In this document: in pieces, positions 32,914 to 40,578 of the stretch
How positions within the stretch are numbered: the stretch's first letter is position 1
Layout: every line of letters begins with the position of its first letter
From: Bordetella parapertussis
Lineage (GTDB): Bacteria; Pseudomonadota; Gammaproteobacteria; Burkholderiales; SG8-41
Reading direction: 5' to 3'
DNA: 40,578 nt
Assembly: GCA_945864585.1 (NCBI GenBank)
Contig: CAMBCF010000040.1
Coordinates: 1-40,578 of the forward strand
Translations under genes and position numbers: made by a program
The notes under the pieces: generated by a model
Databases searched by the model: none
What the model was told of the DNA's origin: nothing
What the model saw: the letters and a program-made list of their open reading frames with translations, nothing else

Positions 32914-33410
32914 GCAATCATAAACAAATATCGTTTAAAATCAATAACTTAACTAAAGTTATGGAAATCGAGCCGCGCCGCACGCTGGTCGACGTGATCC
33001 GCGAAGACTGTGCGCTCACCGGCACCCACAGCGGCTGCGAGCATGGGGTGTGCGGTGCATGCACGGTGCTGGTTGATGGCGAACCGGTGCGCTCGTGCCT
33101 GATGCTGGGCGTGCAGGCAGCCGGCACATCGATCCGCACGGTGGAGGGGCTCGCGCACAACGGCGTGCTGCATGCTTTGCAGCAGGCATTCATCGATCAT
33201 CACGCGCTGCAATGCGGTTTTTGTACGCCGGGCTTTCTGATGCTTGCGGTGCACCTGCTCGAAACCAGACCCGATGCCAATGAAGACGAAGTGCGCGACG
33301 CGCTGTCAGCCAATCTGTGCCGCTGTACGGGCTACGTCAACATTATCAAGGCGGTGTGCGCAGTGGCTGACCGCAGCAGGACCAGTACAGCCATGGCGGG
33401 CGCGACATGA
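32910..33410 (+). CDS. molybdenum hydroxylase, [2Fe-2S] subunit
   Basis: A 166-residue small subunit. The plant-ferredoxin cluster is held by Cys43, Cys48, Cys51 and Cys63 ([16 protein letters not shown]), and the second cluster by Cys102, Cys105, Cys137 and Cys139 (CGFC, CRCTGY); all eight ligands are present. It relays electrons from molybdopterin to FAD. It overlaps both neighbours by ATGA. Confidence 0.95.
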   Translation: MSNHKQISFKINNLTKVMEIEPRRTLVDVIREDCALTGTHSGCEHGVCGACTVLVDGEPVRSCLMLGVQAAGTSIRTVEGLAHNGVLHALQQAFIDHHALQCGFCTPGFLMLAVHLLETRPDANEDEVRDALSANLCRCTGYVNIIKAVCAVADRSRTSTAMAGAT

Positions 33411-35734
33411 GCGCGAAGCATGAACCGGTGCGCGGCAACGGCCTCATCGGGCTATCCGTCACGCGGCTCGAAGACCTGCCGCTGGTTACCGGGCAGGGCC
33501 GCTACGCCAACGATATTTCGTTTCCCAACCAACTGCATATGCGCATGGTGCGCTCGCAGGTCGCGCATGGCCGCATCGTCAGTGTCGATGTGGCGCAAGC
33601 GCTCAAGCTGCCGGGGGTGGTGGCGGTGTGGTCGCACGCGGATATTGCCGACCGGCCGCCGATCCAGTTGCGCGAAGGGCCGGATGAGCGGCTCGATCCG
33701 TACTTGCAGTACATCCTCGCCAGGGAGCGCGTGCGTTATGTCGGCGATCCGCTGGCGGCGGTGTTCGCCGAAGACGCTTACGTCGCAGAAGATGCGGCCG
33801 AGCTGGTGCAGGTCGAGATTGACGCATTGCCGCCGCTGCTGGATGCTGCCGCCGCGCCTGGCGAATTCGCCGCCGGCCTGATGAGCGAGCCGCTGGTGCT
33901 GCGCAAGGGCTTTGGCGATGTCGACGCCGCGTTTAACAGCGCGCATGCGGTGGTCGAACTGGAACTGAAGATCGGCCGCCACTCCGGCGTGCCGCTTGAA
34001 TGCCGCGGCGCGGTGGCGCGCTACGACGCGTTTCGCGATGTGGTGGAGATGTACGGCGCAGCGAAAGTGCCGCACCGCACGCGCGATGGCATTGCCAAAA
34101 TCCTCGGCCGGCCCACGCAAGGCGTGCATCTCTACGAAGGCCATGTCGGCGGCGGCTTTGGCGTGCGCGGCGAACTGTATCCCGAAGACGCTTTGGTGTG
34201 TCTTGCCGCGCTGCGTTTGGGGCGCCCGGTGAAATGGATCGAAGACCGCTACGAAAACCTGATGGCGTGCAATCACTCGCGCCAACAGACGCATCACGTG
34301 CGCGCGGCAGTGGACAAGGACGGGCGGCTGCTTGCCATCGATGACGTGTTTTATCATGACCAGGGCGCCTACGTGCGCACCCACGGCGCGCGCCCGGCGG
34401 ACATGACGGCGGGCATGCTGCCGGCGCAATATCATGTGGCCGCGTACCGTGTCGCCGGCCATTATCGGCTGACCAACAAGACACCGGCGGCAACCTACCG
34501 CTCGCCGGGGCGCTACGAAGGCACTTTCGTGCGCGAGCGTCTGATGGACGCCATTGCGGCGAAGCTGGGCATCGACCGCATCGAGATTCGCCGCCGCAAC
34601 CTGATTCCGAAAAGCGCCATGCCCTATGCGCGCGCGTTGAGCGCGCTTGGCGATAGCGTCGAATTCGACTCCGGTGATTACGCGCTGCTGCTCGACAAAT
34701 GCCTGGCCAAAATAGGCTGGGCGGAACTGCAAGCCGGCATCGCGCGCCGGCGCGCGGCAGGCGAGACGGTGGGTGTAGGCATTGCGATTTTTCTCGAAAA
34801 AAGCGGCCTTGGCCCGCGCGACGGCGCGCATGTCACCGTCGATACCGGCGGTGATGTCGAAGTGATCACCGGCGGCGCATCGGTGGGACAGGGATTCGAG
34901 ACCGTGATGGCGCAGTTGTGCGGTGATGCGCTCGGCGTCGATTACCGCAAGGTGCGCGTGGTGCATGGCCGCACCGACCGCATTGCTCACGGCATCGGCG
35001 CACACGCCGCGCGCGCCACCGTGATGACGGGTTCGGCGGTGCATGTCGCAGCGCTAAAAACCCGCGCCAAGGCGCTAGAGATGGCGTCTATGATGCTTAA
35101 TGTGCCCGAAGATCAACTCGACATCGCCAACGGCGAAGTGTTGCGCAAGGGCAGCGCCGACCGCATCGGTGTGAGTCTTGCCGACGTGGCGAAAGCGCTG
35201 GAGCCGACTTCCAAAACGCTGGGCGGGCGTGAACCGGGATTGACGGCGCTAGGCTGGTTTACCTCGGATCACATGAACTATCCGTACGGTGTGCATATCG
35301 CGGTGGTCAACATCGATCGTGGCACCGGCCAAGTCAAAGTCGAGCGCTATCTGCTGGGTTACGACATCGGCCGCGCCATCAACCCGATGCTGGTCGAGGG
35401 CCAGCTTGTCGGCGGTTTTACGCAGGGCCTGGGCGGCGCGCTCTACGAAGAATTTCTTTACGATGAAAACGGCCAGCCGCTGTCCGTGACGCTCGCCGAT
35501 TACCTGATTCCCACCGCGCACGAAGTGCCGGCGGTGGATACACTGGTCACCGAAGATGCACCGAGTCCGTTAAATCCGCTGGGCCTCAAAGGCGCAGGCG
35601 AAGGCGGCATCACCGGCGTGGGCGCGTGCATCGCCTCGGCGGTGGACGACGCGCTGGGCATCCCTGGCGCAGTGACGCAACTGCCGGTGACGCCGCAACG
35701 CGTGCGGGAGATATTGCGGAGCCGTAAGTCATAA
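33407..35734 (+). CDS. molybdenum hydroxylase, molybdopterin-binding catalytic subunit
   Basis: A 775-residue large subunit. Cofactor-binding segments include GGGFGVRGELYPEDAL (~247), the active-site loop ATYRSPGRYE (~361), VGQGFETVMAQ (~497) and, near the end, LKGAGEGGITGVGA with the catalytic Glu (~732). The loop is YRSPGR, not the AYRCSFR of true CO dehydrogenase, so a carbon-hydroxylating enzyme on an aromatic, N-heterocyclic or aldehyde substrate is likelier. No molybdenum-cofactor insertion gene (XdhC/CoxF type) is visible beside it. Confidence 0.93.
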   Translation: MSAKHEPVRGNGLIGLSVTRLEDLPLVTGQGRYANDISFPNQLHMRMVRSQVAHGRIVSVDVAQALKLPGVVAVWSHADIADRPPIQLREGPDERLDPYLQYILARERVRYVGDPLAAVFAEDAYVAEDAAELVQVEIDALPPLLDAAAAPGEFAAGLMSEPLVLRKGFGDVDAAFNSAHAVVELELKIGRHSGVPLECRGAVARYDAFRDVVEMYGAAKVPHRTRDGIAKILGRPTQGVHLYEGHVGGGFGVRGELYPEDALVCLAALRLGRPVKWIEDRYENLMACNHSRQQTHHVRAAVDKDGRLLAIDDVFYHDQGAYVRTHGARPADMTAGMLPAQYHVAAYRVAGHYRLTNKTPAATYRSPGRYEGTFVRERLMDAIAAKLGIDRIEIRRRNLIPKSAMPYARALSALGDSVEFDSGDYALLLDKCLAKIGWAELQAGIARRRAAGETVGVGIAIFLEKSGLGPRDGAHVTVDTGGDVEVITGGASVGQGFETVMAQLCGDALGVDYRKVRVVHGRTDRIAHGIGAHAARATVMTGSAVHVAALKTRAKALEMASMMLNVPEDQLDIANGEVLRKGSADRIGVSLADVAKALEPTSKTLGGREPGLTALGWFTSDHMNYPYGVHIAVVNIDRGTGQVKVERYLLGYDIGRAINPMLVEGQLVGGFTQGLGGALYEEFLYDENGQPLSVTLADYLIPTAHEVPAVDTLVTEDAPSPLNPLGLKGAGEGGITGVGACIASAVDDALGIPGAVTQLPVTPQRVREILRSRKS

Positions 35735-36140
35735 CGTAATGCGCCAACTCGATTCCGGCTTGCGGCGGAATGACGGAATCGTAACGGGTCACGGCCACGA
35801 AGAGAAGCCGAGGAGCAAGGGAAGCTGCCGCATGGAGCGTCTGGTCCGCCCTCGACAGCCGACGCTCATGAACGAATGCGCTATGGCAGTTGATCGGCCT
35901 TAACGGACGTTGACAACCTCGATCATCAGCGTCCCCAATGAATAGGCCATTGGACATTGGCCAGAAGAACGTCCCGAAGGACCGCTTAGTGAAAATTTAG
36001 GCGATTGACCGCGATTGACTGTTCGACGGGCGCGGGATAGATTGCGAAATGGTGAAAAAGGTGGTTTGAAATTCCTATACCCCCGTGGAAACTCAAAGAG
36101 GTCAGTATTTCGGGGTACTGCTTTAGGAAGGGGATTTGTT
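35735..36140. other. 406-bp gap with repeats, no gene recognised
   Basis: Contains a degenerate palindrome at 35752-35776 (ATTCCG, 8-nt loop, CGGAAT, then GGAAT again), of the type dispersed in proteobacterial genomes, and copy B of a dispersed repeat (35991-36078). No ORF with a plausible start was found; the aminotransferase frame is open upstream of its start but reads through the repeat. Confidence 0.6.
35991..36078 (+). repeat. dispersed repeat, copy B
   Basis: Carries the same ordered blocks as 25888-25965 (CGCGATTGACTGTTCG, CGCGGGATAGATTGCGA, GTGAAAAA, TCCTAT) plus a 10-bp local duplication of GGCGATTGAC at its left end. It lies about 60 bp upstream of the aminotransferase start. Confidence 0.8.
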
Positions 36141-37502
36141 ATGACCGACGCTGAAATGATCGGACACCTGTGGACCCACAGGACGCAGGACCATCCGGTT
36201 TTCTCCGACGAAGAGCTGATGATCGAGCGAGGCGAGGGTGTCCACATCTGGACGCGCAGCGGCAAGAAGCTCATCGACGGGTTTGCCGGGCTCATGGTGG
36301 TGCAAGTGGGGCACGGGCGGGCCGAGATCGCCGACGCGATACGCGCCCAAGCCGCGAAGCTCGCCTACTACCCCACTACCCGCCAGTTCTCGAATCCACC
36401 TGCGGCGGAACTCGCGGCAAAGCTCGCGACGCTGGCGCCCGGCGATCTCGACTACACGTTGTTTGCCGTGAGCGGTGCCGAAGCCAACGAGCGTTCGATC
36501 CAGATTGCACGCCACTACTGGCTCGCCGTCGGACGGCCGCGAAAGTACAAGGTTATAGCGCTGCAGGGTGGGTATCACGGCGGGACAATAGCCACGTTCG
36601 GCTTCGGTGGTAGTGCCGAGCAGATCCAGGCGTACGAGCCCTATCGGTGGAGTGGCTTCACGAGGGTGGCAGTGCCGTATCCATTCCGGGATCGAGGCAA
36701 CGGCACCGACGAGGAACTGGTGCGCCGCTGCTCGGACGCGCTGGCTTCGGCCATTCGCGATGCCGACCCCGAGACCGTGGCGGCGGTCATTCTCGAGCCG
36801 GTGCAGGGCGCCAGCGGTTTTGTCGTTCCGCCCCACGGCTGGCTCGCGCGCGTGCGTGACGTCTGTGACGACATGGAGGTGCTGATGATAGCGGACGAGG
36901 TCATCACCGGTTTCGGCCGCACCGGCAAGATGTTCGGCGTACAGCACGAGGAGGTCGTTCCGGACCTGATGTCGGTAGCAAAAGGCATCACGTCCGGATA
37001 CCTTCCGCTCTCGGCCTCGATCGCGCGGGCGAAAATCGCCGACGCGTTCGACCGCCAGAGCAAGGAGGAGAACGTCCATCCGGGTACGTATGCAGGGCAC
37101 CCGACATCGTGCGCGGCGGCGCTGGCTAATCTCGCTATTATCGAGCGGGAGAACCTCGCGGAAAATGCCGAACGCATGGGCGCGCGCTTGCATGCGACGC
37201 TGGAGAAGCTGGTTGGCGGCCTGCCCATCGTCGGCGAAGTGCGTTCTCGCGGGTTGCTCGTCGCCATCGAGATGGTCGACCCACAACGGCCCAATCAGCC
37301 GCTCGACAAGAAGCGCCTCGCGAAACTGAGCACCCGCGCGTGGGAGAGAGGAGCGGTTGTGCCTGCCGCCGGCAGCGTCTTTCGAACAGCACCGCCGCTA
37401 TCTATCAGCGCCGCCGAAGTAGACGAGTTGGCCGATATCATGGCGGGCTCGATCCGTGACGTTCAGGACGAGGTGTCGCGCTCCCCACGAACGATAGCAT
37501 AG
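36141..37502 (+). CDS. class III (omega) PLP-dependent aminotransferase
   Basis: 453 residues from the ATG at 36141, with GGAAGGGG upstream. Fold-type I landmarks: VSGAEANERSIQIAR, GGYHGGT, ADEVITGFGRTG (Asp that holds the PLP pyridine nitrogen, ~249) and SVAKGITSGYLPLSA with the PLP lysine at 281; TYAGHPTSCAAALA follows. It moves the amino group of an omega-amino acid or amine such as beta-alanine, 4-aminobutyrate, taurine or a diamine to a keto acid. There is no operon partner: 406 and 422 bp of non-coding DNA flank it. Specificity cannot be assigned. Confidence 0.92.
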   Translation: MTDAEMIGHLWTHRTQDHPVFSDEELMIERGEGVHIWTRSGKKLIDGFAGLMVVQVGHGRAEIADAIRAQAAKLAYYPTTRQFSNPPAAELAAKLATLAPGDLDYTLFAVSGAEANERSIQIARHYWLAVGRPRKYKVIALQGGYHGGTIATFGFGGSAEQIQAYEPYRWSGFTRVAVPYPFRDRGNGTDEELVRRCSDALASAIRDADPETVAAVILEPVQGASGFVVPPHGWLARVRDVCDDMEVLMIADEVITGFGRTGKMFGVQHEEVVPDLMSVAKGITSGYLPLSASIARAKIADAFDRQSKEENVHPGTYAGHPTSCAAALANLAIIERENLAENAERMGARLHATLEKLVGGLPIVGEVRSRGLLVAIEMVDPQRPNQPLDKKRLAKLSTRAWERGAVVPAAGSVFRTAPPLSISAAEVDELADIMAGSIRDVQDEVSRSPRTIA

Positions 37503-37924
37503 TGGAGTCAGGACTACATGGATTGGTATGAATTTCCAGCAGTCTGTGGGTGCACTTGTAACGGTTAGCGGTGTTGGGCTTCGTTCCTCAGCGCCAGTTA
37601 GCGGACTGTCGCCACCTTCGGCAACGAGTCGAAACTCGCCGGTCGCCAAGCAAATTTTCTGACAACGGCAGTCAGTTCAAATCCAAGCGCTTACCTGTTA
37701 CGATTACCTGTTACGACGCCAGAAACTTGATCCCCGGAAACTTCGCCTATACCTGCGCGGTAGCCCGCGCTGACGAGTGAGAAGGGTCTGCTATGATTCC
37801 TGCGCAGCGGCATGAGTGCTACTATTGGGACTTCGGATACTACTGGTAAACTCCTGCGTCTTGTCGAGCAGTTCCACCAAAGGCTGGTCACCAAACTCAT
37901 GTCAACGCGCACGAAGGTCCAAGC
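37503..37924. other. 422-bp intergenic region upstream of TctC copy 13
   Basis: No gene was recognised. It holds a perfect 13-bp tandem repeat (37691-37716), which could be an operator for the TctC-deacetylase pair about 210 bp downstream. Open frames here have neither start sites nor motifs. Confidence 0.5.
37691..37716 (+). promoter_or_regulatory. two perfect tandem copies of TTACCTGTTACGA
   Basis: Head-to-tail 13-bp copies without spacer in the gap before TctC copy 13. Tandem half-sites are a common operator layout, but no regulator gene is nearby, so function is only suspected. Confidence 0.4.
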
Positions 37925-38884
37925 GTGAACGCGCGTATTCTGCCACTGCTTCTGATCGTCGTCGCGACGAGCGTGACCGCCCAAACGTATCCAGCGAAGC
38001 CGGTACGCGTTGTGGTTGCTTTCGCGCCCGGCGGCACAACCGATATTCTCGCACGCATCTATTCGCAAAAGCTCTCGGCTGCCACCGGCCAGCAGTTCGT
38101 CGTCGATAACCGCACCGGCGCTGGAGGTACAATCGGCACTGAAGCCGTCGTCAGGGCGGCGCCCAACGGCTACACCATCAACTTCGGCTCGACCAGCTCG
38201 CTCGCGGTGAGCCCGAATCTTTATTCGAAACTTTCCTACGACCTGATGCGCGACCTGGCGCCGGTGATCCAGGTTGCGACCGCTTCGTTCATGCTGGCAG
38301 CGCACCCGTCGGTGCCGGCGAAGAGCATGCGCGAGCTGATCGCGCTCGCGCGCTCGCGTCCCGGCCAGTTGAATTACGCGTCTTCGGGCAGCGGCTCGTC
38401 GCTGCACCTTTGCGGCGAATACCTGAAGTACCTGGCGAAGATCGATCTCGTCCACGTGCCGTACAAAGGCGCCGGCGCCGCGCTGCCGGATCTCATCGCT
38501 GGACAGGTGCAACTCCTTTTCTCCGACATGGCGCCATTTGTGCCTTACGTGAAAACGGGGAGGCTGAGGATACTCGCCGCTTCGACCGCCCATCGGTCGA
38601 GGCTTCATCCGGAATATCCGACGATCGCCGAGTCGGGCGTTCCCGGCTACGACCTTGCGGGCTGGTACGGCGTCGCCGTCCCGATCGCCACGCCGCGGAC
38701 CATCGTCGATCGCCTGCATGCGGAGTTCGGCAAGGCAATGCGCGCGCCCGACATGGTCGAGCGCTACGCGACGCTCGGCGTCGAGGCCGTCGAATCCACA
38801 CCCGAGCAGTTCTCCGCCTACATGCGCGCCGAGCTCGCCAAGTGGGGCGACATCATCAAGCGTTCGGGAACGAAGGTCGAATAA
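37925..38884 (+). CDS. Bug/TctC-family periplasmic binding protein (copy 13)
   Basis: 319 residues from a GTG with AAGG seven bases upstream; the signal peptide is short (MNARILPLLLIVVATSVTAQ). Loops: VAFAPGGTTDILAR, GAGGTIGTEAVVRAAPNGYT (Asn for the usual Asp), VPYKGAGAALPDLIAG, HPEYPTIAESGVPGYD. It starts the pair with the deacetylase-like gene 15 bp downstream, which has its own strong ribosome site. Confidence 0.94.
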   Translation: MNARILPLLLIVVATSVTAQTYPAKPVRVVVAFAPGGTTDILARIYSQKLSAATGQQFVVDNRTGAGGTIGTEAVVRAAPNGYTINFGSTSSLAVSPNLYSKLSYDLMRDLAPVIQVATASFMLAAHPSVPAKSMRELIALARSRPGQLNYASSGSGSSLHLCGEYLKYLAKIDLVHVPYKGAGAALPDLIAGQVQLLFSDMAPFVPYVKTGRLRILAASTAHRSRLHPEYPTIAESGVPGYDLAGWYGVAVPIATPRTIVDRLHAEFGKAMRAPDMVERYATLGVEAVESTPEQFSAYMRAELAKWGDIIKRSGTKVE

Positions 38885-38899
38885 CTCACGGAGGATGCC

Positions 38900-39787
38900 A
38901 TGCAGCCGATGGACTACGGCCCGTTCCCGTACGTGCCGATCAACCGCAGGTCGAAGTGGAACTGGCCGAACGGCGCGCGCCTCGCCGTCTGGGTGATCCC
39001 CAATCTGGAGTATTTCCCGCTCAAGACGCCGCTTGCCGGGCACCCGTGGGAGAAGGCGCACGAGCAGAAGGCGCCAACGGTGCGGGCGTGGGGACAGCGC
39101 GATTACGGCAATCGCGTCGGGGTGTTCAGGATGATGGATGTGCTTACTAAGCACGGCATCCGCGCGACAGCTACCACAAACGCCGACATCTGCGATCACC
39201 ATCCACAGATCATCGAGGACGCGGTGAAGCTTGGCTGGGAGTTCATGGGGCACAACAAGACGAACGGCACGCGGCTGACGGCGCTTGAGCCCGAGCAGGA
39301 GCGCGAGTTGATCCGCTACTGCACCAAGCGCCTCACCGAAGCGACCGGCAAGCGACCGGTGGGTTGGCTCGGGTCGGGCCTCGCCGAGACGTGGAACACG
39401 CTCGATTATCTTGCGGAGGAGGACTACCTCTACGTTTCCGACTGGGTGAACGACGACCAGCCGTATCGCATGAAGGCCGGCGGCAGGGAGCTCGTCTACC
39501 TGCCGTACTCGTACGAGGTCAATGATTCAGGGCAGGTCTACTATCGCTTCGGGACGGGCGAGGATTTCGGCCAGATCATCCGCAACACATTCGACGTGCT
39601 TTATGCCGAAGGCGCAGAATCGGCGCGCGTGATGGCGATCTGTCTGCATCCTTTCATGACCGGCGTGCCGAACCGCATCGGCGCGCTCGACAAGGCACTC
39701 GCTTACGTCAAAGGTCACGACGGGGTGTGGTTCGCGACAGGCGAGGAGATTGTGCGAGCGTATCGCGCTTCGAAAGCCTCGATCTGA
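38900..39787 (+). CDS. polysaccharide-deacetylase (NodB-fold) family protein with altered metal motifs
   Basis: 295 residues with GGAGG before the ATG and no signal peptide, so it acts in the cytoplasm. The fold is recognisable from ARLAVWVIPNLEYF (23-39), FRMMDVLTKHGIRATATTNAD, GKRPVGWLGSGLAETWNT and AICLHPFMTGVP (His250). Classical deacetylases have Asp-Asp in the first motif and His-x3-His in the second; here they read NLE and GHNKTNG (His118 kept, second His replaced by Asn). This fits the PuuE-allantoinase-like branch of the fold, so a C-N bond in a small amide is a likelier target than chitin. Paired with TctC copy 13. Confidence 0.82.
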   Translation: MQPMDYGPFPYVPINRRSKWNWPNGARLAVWVIPNLEYFPLKTPLAGHPWEKAHEQKAPTVRAWGQRDYGNRVGVFRMMDVLTKHGIRATATTNADICDHHPQIIEDAVKLGWEFMGHNKTNGTRLTALEPEQERELIRYCTKRLTEATGKRPVGWLGSGLAETWNTLDYLAEEDYLYVSDWVNDDQPYRMKAGGRELVYLPYSYEVNDSGQVYYRFGTGEDFGQIIRNTFDVLYAEGAESARVMAICLHPFMTGVPNRIGALDKALAYVKGHDGVWFATGEEIVRAYRASKASI

Positions 39788-39802
39788 CCATAGCCGGCAA
39801 CC

Positions 39803-40267
39803 ATGATCGCAGCCGCAGGGCGATGTTTAGTGCTGACGTTTGTGCCGTACAAGGGCACCGGCCCCGCGCTCACCGAAACCATAGGCGGGCAAGTGCAGGT
39901 GATGATTGTCAATCCACTGCCGGCGATTGCGCACATCAAGTCCGGGCGGCTTAGGCTGCTGGCGGGCACCGACGCCAAACGCATCGCTTCATTGCCGGAC
40001 GTGCCTACGATGAGTGAAACCCTGCCGGGGCTCGCCACCAGCGGCTGGAACGGGATTATCGCGCCCAGGGGCGTGCCCGCCGCCGTGATCGCAAAACTCA
40101 ATGAGGCGATCAGCGCCATCATCAAATCGCCTGAGGGCCGCGAGCGCATCCTCACCGGCGGCGCAGAGCCGGTGACCAGCACACCGCAAGCGGTTTCGGC
40201 ACTGATGGTCGACGAACACCAGCGCTGGAGCGACATCATCAAGGCGGCGAAAATCGGTACACGATAA
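39803..40267 (+). pseudogene. Bug/TctC-family gene, 5' half missing
   Basis: The frame gives 154 residues matching only the second half of the family: FVPYKGTGPALTETIGGQ, GRLRLLAGTDAKR, LPDVPTMSETLPGLA, RGVPAAVIAKL. Signal peptide, first ligand loop and PDGYT segment are absent; homology begins abruptly near 39835. It follows the deacetylase gene by 15 bp, which may place the recombination point right at that gene's end. It could be translated but would stay in the cytoplasm without half its binding site. Confidence 0.88.
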
Positions 40268-40460
40268 CGGGTTCGGCGAAGCACCGGGCGTGAGCGAATC
40301 GACATCAATTCGCCATTAGCTACACCGTGTTAGGAAATGCCTGGCGCGGCGTCCGTACATTCCTTCCCGTTCAGGGGCTAGGGCACACTTGAAGGGGAGG
40401 AAACCTATTTTGTGACACAATACAATTAACGTGTGACTTTAGCGGATTGAAACGATAGCG

Positions 40461-40578
40461 CTACGATTTTCGGGCGATGTCGAGCATTCCGGTGAAGACG
40501 TGGAGACAACGCTGCAATTTGTCCTGTCCTGCTGGGGTCGGCATGAGGTGGCCACATTCGCCGCACTCATCAACTTGG
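40461..40578 (-). CDS. C-terminal end of an unknown protein with a CxxC pair (cut by window edge)
   Basis: A minus-strand frame is open from the window edge to the TAG at 40461-40463 (39 residues visible). It reads DECGECGHLMPTPAGQDKLQ followed by RCLHVFTGML. The CxxC and flanking His/Cys could hold zinc. I do not recognise the family, and with so little sequence the call is tentative. Confidence 0.35.
   Translation of the reverse strand, partial: QVDECGECGHLMPTPAGQDKLQRCLHVFTGMLDIARKS

Noticed and set aside
33452-35044. Long minus-strand frame opposite the molybdenum subunit
   Set aside because: His/Arg-rich antisense shadow of a well-supported catalytic subunit, with no motif of its own.
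33407-35734. Carbon monoxide dehydrogenase (CoxL)
   Set aside because: The form I active-site loop AYRCSFR is absent; the loop reads YRSPGR.
37691-39253. Very long open frame on the minus strand opposite TctC copy 13 and the deacetylase
   Set aside because: It is antisense to two genes with strong motifs and ribosome sites; high GC content keeps the opposite frame open. The translation has no family features.

Overview
The window reads as a GC-rich betaproteobacterial chromosome, most likely of the order Burkholderiales. The main reason is an extraordinary density of periplasmic binding proteins of the Bug/TctC family (substrate-binding subunits of tripartite tricarboxylate transporters): thirteen full-length genes and one 5'-truncated copy in 40.6 kb. 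No TctA or TctB membrane subunit and no recognisable transcriptional regulator was found. A tRNA-Ala(GGC)/tRNA-Glu(UUC) pair and the mix of catabolic enzymes fit the same placement. The genus cannot be fixed from the sequence alone.

Layout. 1-1442: the end of an alpha/beta hydrolase and a convergent TctC gene. 1700-4148: a decayed HlyB-type exporter, the two tRNA genes and an integrase remnant whose 5' end is fused to the start of another gene, which looks like an old island boundary. 4246-14045 (minus strand): a long run read from 14045 downwards, consisting of MmgE/PrpD protein, TctC, argininosuccinate-lyase-like C-N lyase, second MmgE/PrpD protein, TctC, TctC, a short gene-start remnant, TctC and a type I phosphodiesterase. 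14188-19945 (plus strand, divergent): hyuB, hyuA, an isocitrate-lyase/PEP-mutase-family lyase and TctC. 19946-20780: gene debris (OppF/DppF end, glycine-zipper protein end) and a terminator. 20874-25567: four TctC genes, a deleted alpha/beta hydrolase and an inverted-repeat element. 25724-28388: a small chimeric ORF, an amidohydrolase and a defective ISAs1-type element. 28465-31905: a UbiD-family decarboxylase converging on two TctC genes. 32053-35734: a three-subunit molybdenum hydroxylase. 36141-37502: a class III aminotransferase. 37925-39787: TctC and a polysaccharide-deacetylase-like protein. 39803-40267: a truncated TctC. 40461-end: the end of an unknown Cys-rich protein.

How it works together. 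The recurring unit is one periplasmic capture protein beside one or a few soluble enzymes acting on small acids, amides or N-substituted acids. The inference is a catabolic accessory region in which each binding protein delivers or senses a different organic acid, with shared or signalling membrane partners elsewhere. The most specific pathway suggestion is the lyase plus MmgE/PrpD pair at 8678-11628, which has the same family combination as the C-N lyase and epimerase that degrade iminodisuccinate-type compounds. At least eight broken or truncated genes and several dispersed repeats show that the region has been repeatedly rearranged.
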